DNA from: Oscillospiraceae bacterium
GTDB lineage: Bacteria; Bacillota; Clostridia; Oscillospirales; Oscillospiraceae
Assembly: GCA_022801715.1 (NCBI GenBank)
Contig: JAAWSV010000003.1
Location: 1 to 64,000 of the forward strand
Direction: 5' to 3'
DNA: 64,000 nt
The notes under the pieces are model-generated. The model was not told the DNA's origin and ran no database searches. It was given only the letters and a program-made list of their open reading frames with translations. Below, piece after piece: positions 60,786 through 64,000 of this stretch. The first letter of the stretch is position 1. Each line of letters starts with the position of its first letter. The position numbers and the translations under genes are program-made.

Positions 60786-62116
60786 CCATCCATTTATCCA
60801 GCCATTTTACCTACTCCCGGCTGCTGCGGTTTGTGCTGCCGTCGGTGGTGATGATGATTTTTACCTCTATCTATGGGGTGGTAGATGGGCTTTTTGTGTC
60901 CAATTTTGTGGGAAAAGCGCCCTTTACGGCGCTGAATCTGATCTATCCGGTGCTGATGATCGTGGGCTCCCTGGGGTTCATGATCGGCACCGGAGGCAGC
61001 GCCCTGGTATCCAAGACCATGGGGGAGGGGGACGGGGAGGGGGCTAACCGGATCTTCTCCATGCTGGTCTACGTCACCGTGGGGTTAGGTGTATTTTTTA
61101 CCCTCCTGGGTCTGATCTGGATTGAGCCCATCGCTGTGCTGCTGGGGGCGGAGGGGGAGATCCTTGCGGACTGCGTGCTCTACGGCCGGATTCTCCTCCT
61201 GTCTCAGACGGCCTTTATGCTGCAAAATGTGTTCCAAAGTTTCCTAATTACTGCGGAACGGCCCCATTTGGGCCTGATTATTACCGTGGCGGCGGGGGTG
61301 ACCAACATCGTGCTGGACGCGGTGATGGTGGCGGTGCTCCGCTGGGGGCTGGCGGGGGCGGCTGTCGCCTCGGCCCTGTCCCAGGTGGTGGGGGGAGTGG
61401 TCCCGCTGTTCTACTTCCTTCACCCGAAAAATGACAGTCCCCTCCGCCTGACGCGGGCCGGATTTGACGGCCGGGTGCTTTGGCGGACGTGTACCAACGG
61501 CTCCTCGGAGCTGATGAGCAACATCTCTATGTCCCTCGTGAATATGCTCTATAATCTTCAGCTTATCGCGGTCGCCGGGGCGGACGGCGTGGCGGCCTAT
61601 GGGGTTCTAATGTACATAAATTTTGTTTTTAATGCCATTTTTATTGGTTATGCCATCGGAAGCGCACCGATTGTGAGTTTTCACTACGGCGCGGAAAATT
61701 GGGCGGAAGTGAAGAATTTGTTCCGAAAAAGTATGGTGATTGTAGCCCTCTCGGGGGTGATTATGACGGTGCTGGCGGAGGTGCTCTCGGGGCCGCTTTC
61801 CAGCCTCTTTGTGGGGTATGACGCCGGCCTCTGCGCGATGACGCGGCGGGGATTTCAGATCTTCTCCCTGTCCTTTCTGATGACCGGGTTCAACATCTTT
61901 GGAAGCGCATTTTTTACCGCCTTGAATGACGGGGTGGTGTCCGCGGTGATCTCCTTCCTGCGGACGATGGTGTTTCAGGTGGCGGCAGTTTGGATTCTGC
62001 CCGTGTTCCTGAAGCTGGACGGCGTCTGGCTGTCGGTGGTCGCCGCGGAGGCGCTGGCGCTGCTGGTGACCGCCGGCTTTTTGGCGGCTAAACGGAAGGT
62101 GTACCACTACATATAA
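60782..62116 (+). CDS. MATE-family efflux transporter (second)
   Basis: A 444-residue MATE transporter with twelve helices (RLLRFVLPSVVMMIFTSIYGVVDGLFVSNFVG at the N terminus, GYAIGSAPIVSFHYGAENWAEVKNL in the middle). It differs clearly from the divergent MATE at 58308-59684 and is closer to the DinF/MepA-like branch. It is translationally coupled to its MarR regulator. Toward the 3' end base use shifts slightly to A/T (61600-61960), but the reading frame is intact. Confidence 0.92.
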   Translation: MTIHLSSHFTYSRLLRFVLPSVVMMIFTSIYGVVDGLFVSNFVGKAPFTALNLIYPVLMIVGSLGFMIGTGGSALVSKTMGEGDGEGANRIFSMLVYVTVGLGVFFTLLGLIWIEPIAVLLGAEGEILADCVLYGRILLLSQTAFMLQNVFQSFLITAERPHLGLIITVAAGVTNIVLDAVMVAVLRWGLAGAAVASALSQVVGGVVPLFYFLHPKNDSPLRLTRAGFDGRVLWRTCTNGSSELMSNISMSLVNMLYNLQLIAVAGADGVAAYGVLMYINFVFNAIFIGYAIGSAPIVSFHYGAENWAEVKNLFRKSMVIVALSGVIMTVLAEVLSGPLSSLFVGYDAGLCAMTRRGFQIFSLSFLMTGFNIFGSAFFTALNDGVVSAVISFLRTMVFQVAAVWILPVFLKLDGVWLSVVAAEALALLVTAGFLAAKRKVYHYI

Positions 62117-62242
62117 AAAACATTTAAGGGGAATTTTTTGGGGCAGAAGGGAGGATGCCGCAACGTCTGGGCCGCTTTTCCGTCTATATAGGTGAGTGGA
62201 TCACACGCCCTGCGGGGCGGTCCCGGAAAAGGAGGATTTTTG

Positions 62243-62770
62243 ATGAAAACAACCGCGCTGCTGCTGTCCCTGCTGCTGTCCCTGCCCCTGTTGGCCTGCG
62301 CTCCAACCCAAGATGCCGATGTCCCTGAGGTCCTGAGTACGGTTGACGAAACCGGCGCAGAGGGGGGTGAGGCCCCCGATGCCGTGCCGGAGGAGGATGT
62401 CCATGAGTTCGCTATGGAGAGCAATATTTTACCCCATGATAGCGTCGGATACTGCGGAAATACCATTACAACCGTGCGGTGCGGCGGCGGTTTAGAGGGG
62501 GAGGAGTGGGTGAAATCCTTCTGGGGCTCCCCCTCGGTGGAATTGACGGATTTGTTGCTTTATTTGGACTATAGCGGCGATATTTGCAGGTGTTTGCCGG
62601 AATATGTGGTGGAAACGGAGTTCAGCGACACCGCCTATGGCGTCAATCTTACCGCCGGTTACGTCCGACACGATGGGGGGCAGGTGTCTTTGACAGAGGA
62701 GCAGGTGTCCCTGATAGAGAGTATTATTGACCAGATTTTGGAAGAAAGCCTCGATTTGGAGGTGAAATAA
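62243..62770 (+). CDS. Lipoprotein of unknown function
   Basis: A 175-residue protein with a lipoprotein signal (residues 1-18, LLLSLPLLAC, Cys19). An acidic low-complexity linker (22-52) precedes a folded domain (about 60-170) with Cys in GYCGNTITTVRCGGG and ICRCLPEY, plus a helical C terminus rich in acidic residues (TEEQVSLIESIIDQILEESL). GGEEW... resembles no family I know. GGAGGATTTTTG sets the ATG. It lies 126 bases after the MATE gene and may be independent. Confidence 0.75.
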   Translation: MKTTALLLSLLLSLPLLACAPTQDADVPEVLSTVDETGAEGGEAPDAVPEEDVHEFAMESNILPHDSVGYCGNTITTVRCGGGLEGEEWVKSFWGSPSVELTDLLLYLDYSGDICRCLPEYVVETEFSDTAYGVNLTAGYVRHDGGQVSLTEEQVSLIESIIDQILEESLDLEVK

Positions 62771-62772
62771 AG

Positions 62773-62822
62773 GCGAAAAAACCGCGAAAAACAGCGTAAA
62801 AACGCGAAAAAACCGCGAAAAA
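62773..62822. repeat. Short A-rich tandem repeat
   Basis: The 19-mer GCGAAAAAACCGCGAAAAA occurs twice (62773-62791 and 62804-62822), 31 bases apart, separated by CAGCGTAAAAAC. It directly follows the lipoprotein stop codon. It is probably a slippage product with no coding role. Confidence 0.75.
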
Positions 62823-62891
62823 GCATGGGTGCGTTGCATCGTTTTGTCATACAAGTTGCACGCCTATGAGGCCCTGGGGCGGGACAAGAAC

Positions 62892-62926
62892 AGAGAGGAA
62901 GTGGGAAATTTTCCCACTTCCTCTCT
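62892..62926. terminator. 17-bp near-perfect palindrome
   Basis: AGAGAGGAAGTGGGAAA and its exact reverse complement flank a single T. It lies seven bases after the stop codon of the minus-strand mini-protein, and may terminate transcription from both sides. Confidence 0.7.
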
Positions 62927-62932
62927 TGGCTT

Positions 62933-63136
62933 CTACATGTTTTCAATTTCGTCCATCATCCGATCAAACTCCTCCTCGCTGGAGTAGATGTCGCTGGCGG
63001 ATGAGATGATGTCGTGGTGCTCCTCCGCCGCCGTCCAGCCGGCCCGGTAGGCTTGCTGCATCAGCTGGGCGAGGGAGACGCGGATTTGCTCGTAGGCGTC
63101 GGAGTCCAGGTAGCCTTGGAACAGCTCTTTGATCAT
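62933..63136 (-). CDS. Mini-protein B, paralogue of the adjacent mini-protein
   Basis: A 67-residue acidic helical protein. Its segment YLDSDAYEQIRVSLAQLM-QQAYRAGWTAA aligns without gaps to mini-protein A (63193-63363) with about 12 identities in 29, including the ends LxSDA and AGWxAA. The tail is acidic (YSSEEEFDRMMDEIENM). No ribosome site precedes the ATG at 63136. The frame stays open upstream through an ELFAIKFDTPPE stretch that looks coding and reaches the end of gene A, so an unusual start codon or coupled re-initiation is possible. Function unknown. Confidence 0.65.
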   Translation of the reverse strand: MIKELFQGYLDSDAYEQIRVSLAQLMQQAYRAGWTAAEEHHDIISSASDIYSSEEEFDRMMDEIENM

Positions 63137-63192
63137 CTCAGGGGGGGTATCAAATTTTATGGCGAACAGCTCCTCTCCGTCTCCGCGGAGGA

Positions 63193-63363
63193 TTAAAGGT
63201 CCTCTGCGGGCGCTTTGTCGTCCTCGGTTTCGATCTGGCCTCCGGCAGCCTGCCAGCCGGCGGAAAAGGCGGTGCGGAGGAGGGAGAACAGGGCGTCCTC
63301 CGCGGTGTCGCAGGCGTCGGAATTTAGGAAATCGCTGAACTTTGCTTCAAATTTGTCAGACAT
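63193..63363 (-). CDS. Mini-protein A
   Basis: A 56-residue protein: MSDKFEAKFSDFLNSDACDT, then helix ALFSLLRTAFSAGWQAAGG and an acidic tail. AAAAGGAGGTGCACAGCATAA precedes the ATG, with the ribosome site 11 bases away. It is the first of two tandem paralogous genes. The family is not recognised, but the composition (Trp in the centre of an amphipathic helix, acidic ends) resembles small phage-borne or host nucleoid/ribosome-associated proteins only in a general way. Confidence 0.68.
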   Translation of the reverse strand: MSDKFEAKFSDFLNSDACDTAEDALFSLLRTAFSAGWQAAGGQIETEDDKAPAEDL

Positions 63364-63514
63364 TTATGCTGTGCACCTCCTTTTATCTATAGTATATCAG
63401 CGCGTCTCCCGTAGGAAAACCATCTATTATGGTGATTTTACACGAGATTAGTTTGTCTATTTTTTTCCTTTCTTTTGATACAATAGAGAGCGGAATGATG
63501 GGGAGGTGTTCGAG

Positions 63515-63739
63515 ATGGGGGATGCGTACTATGATATGCTGGCAAAGATCGGCCTGAATATTGTCTATTACCGCAAGGAAAAGGGGTATACACAGCACCA
63601 ATTGGCCGAACGGACATCGTACAGCAAAAATCACATCCAGCAGATTGAGACGGCGAAGGCCACGCCCAGCGTGATTGCGCTGTTTGATATTGCAAAGGCG
63701 TTGGATATTCCGGTTTCCAAGTTGTTTGAGATTAGATAG
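63515..63739 (+). CDS. Xre-family helix-turn-helix regulator
   Basis: A 74-residue single-domain Cro/C1-type DNA-binding protein. The helix-turn-helix region is IGLNIVYYRKEKGYTQHQLA then TSYSKNHIQQIETAKATPS, and the fifth helix IALFDIAKALDIPVSKLFEI. GGGGAGG lies eight bases before the ATG at 63515. It is divergent from the mini-protein pair, with about 150 bases between their starts, so it may control them. Promoter candidates in the AT-rich gap (63364-63514) are weak. Confidence 0.88.
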   Translation: MGDAYYDMLAKIGLNIVYYRKEKGYTQHQLAERTSYSKNHIQQIETAKATPSVIALFDIAKALDIPVSKLFEIR

Positions 63740-63768
63740 ATAGACATATATGTGATGAGGGCTGATTT

Positions 63769-63846
63769 GTAGGGGCGCACATTGTGCGCCCTTTTGTCGT
63801 TGTGCGGCGGTGTGGGGGAGAGCGGGCGCACAATGTGCGCCCCTAC
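63769..63846. repeat. MITE-like element with 23-bp terminal inverted repeats
   Basis: GTAGGGGCGCACATTGTGCG-CCC (63769-63791) and its exact reverse complement (63824-63846) enclose a 32-base G/T-rich core. Each arm is itself palindromic (GGGCGCACA-T-TGTGCGCCC). The first arm is followed by TTTT and can terminate transcription of the Xre gene. Confidence 0.85.
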
Positions 63847-64000
63847 GGGTGGGGTGTCGGGGGAGTTGCGGGTGGCAGGGGGTGGGCCGGTGAGGACACC
63901 AGCCAGTACAGTGGGGTGTCGGGGGTGCGGTGGGTGTTGGGGGGCGGTGCCCGTCGGTTTTGGTTGGTTGTCGGGGGTGCGGTGGTTTGTTTGGGGGTGT
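63847..64000. other. G/T-rich, strand-asymmetric tail, no gene
   Basis: The last 154 bases contain very few A or C on the plus strand and many runs of three to six G. The motif GGTGTCGGGGG and the longer GTCGGGGGTGCGGTGG recur. I see no ribosome site or coding frame. Possible G-quadruplex or the edge of a repeat array that continues past the window. Confidence 0.6.

Noticed and set aside
63190..63205. prfB-like +1 frameshift site (AGAGGA before CTT TAA) at the end of mini-protein A
   Set aside because: The +1 frame meets a stop after about 14 codons and does not join mini-protein B, which is in the other frame.

Overview
The window is about 60% GC, has tightly packed operons, clean AGGAGG-type ribosome sites and sigma-A promoters. 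It carries only chromosomal-type genes (no integrase, transposase, phage or CRISPR). The tmRNA tag ending NNNTVAVAA, DUF4358 and CotH lipoproteins/envelope proteins, IorAB/PaaK, U32 peptidase, mini-RNase III and MltG point to an anaerobic gut Clostridium of the Oscillospiraceae (Flavonifractor/Oscillibacter/Lawsonibacter-like). The genus is a guess.

Layout. 0-3.4 kb: tmRNA (ssrA), cyclophilin, SmpB, a hotdog thioesterase and a membrane-anchored EEP-family hydrolase. 3.5-9.3 kb: a minus-strand operon VTC-type polyphosphate polymerase / DUF4956 membrane protein / CotH-like kinase / small coiled-coil protein, divergent from an OmpR-type two-component pair. 9.3-18 kb: housekeeping genes (RqcH, mini-RNase III, threonine aldolase, a large unknown membrane protein, PcrA helicase with a structured leader, an MBL hydrolase). 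18-22.2 kb: an envelope O-acylation cluster, DUF4358 lipoprotein / MBOAT / DHHW / Pro-rich DUF4358 lipoprotein, behind an ECF-sigma-like promoter. 22.3-27.1 kb: a class V aminotransferase, an APC permease and an FGGY kinase behind a consensus promoter and a roughly 330-nt unexplained leader. 27.3-33.3 kb: HAD phosphatase, 3-methyladenine glycosylase, WecG/TagA, thymidylate kinase, a Cys-rich mini-protein, MltG, U32 peptidase. 33.4-39.7 kb: a complete RND efflux operon (TolC-like / adaptor / RND / TetR) with a consensus promoter and a perfect 28-bp operator palindrome.

40-50 kb: tRNA-Arg(CCG), then one long minus-strand gene series that runs, in transcription order, T-box leader (specifier UAC, Tyr), acyl-CoA ligase, sodium:solute symporter, IorA, IorB, small unknown, PaaK, ACT protein, aminotransferase. 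Together these encode uptake and CoA activation of aryl acids plus a reversible arylpyruvate oxidoreductase and a transaminase. Control by a tyrosine T-box suggests use in the biosynthetic direction (reductive carboxylation of arylacetates to aromatic amino acids). I consider this the most interesting system in the window.

50-64 kb: PhzF/MBL pair, ECF S component with a DUF4430 (transcobalamin-like) protein, a c-di-GMP phosphorelay (REC-HD-GYP-GGDEF, Hpt, hybrid kinase), two divergent MarR/MATE pairs with visible operators, a lipoprotein, a tandem pair of paralogous mini-proteins, an Xre regulator, a self-palindromic repeat and a G-rich tail. A family of short interspersed repeats (TTAGGAATTAGGA type) sits in at least five intergenic positions.
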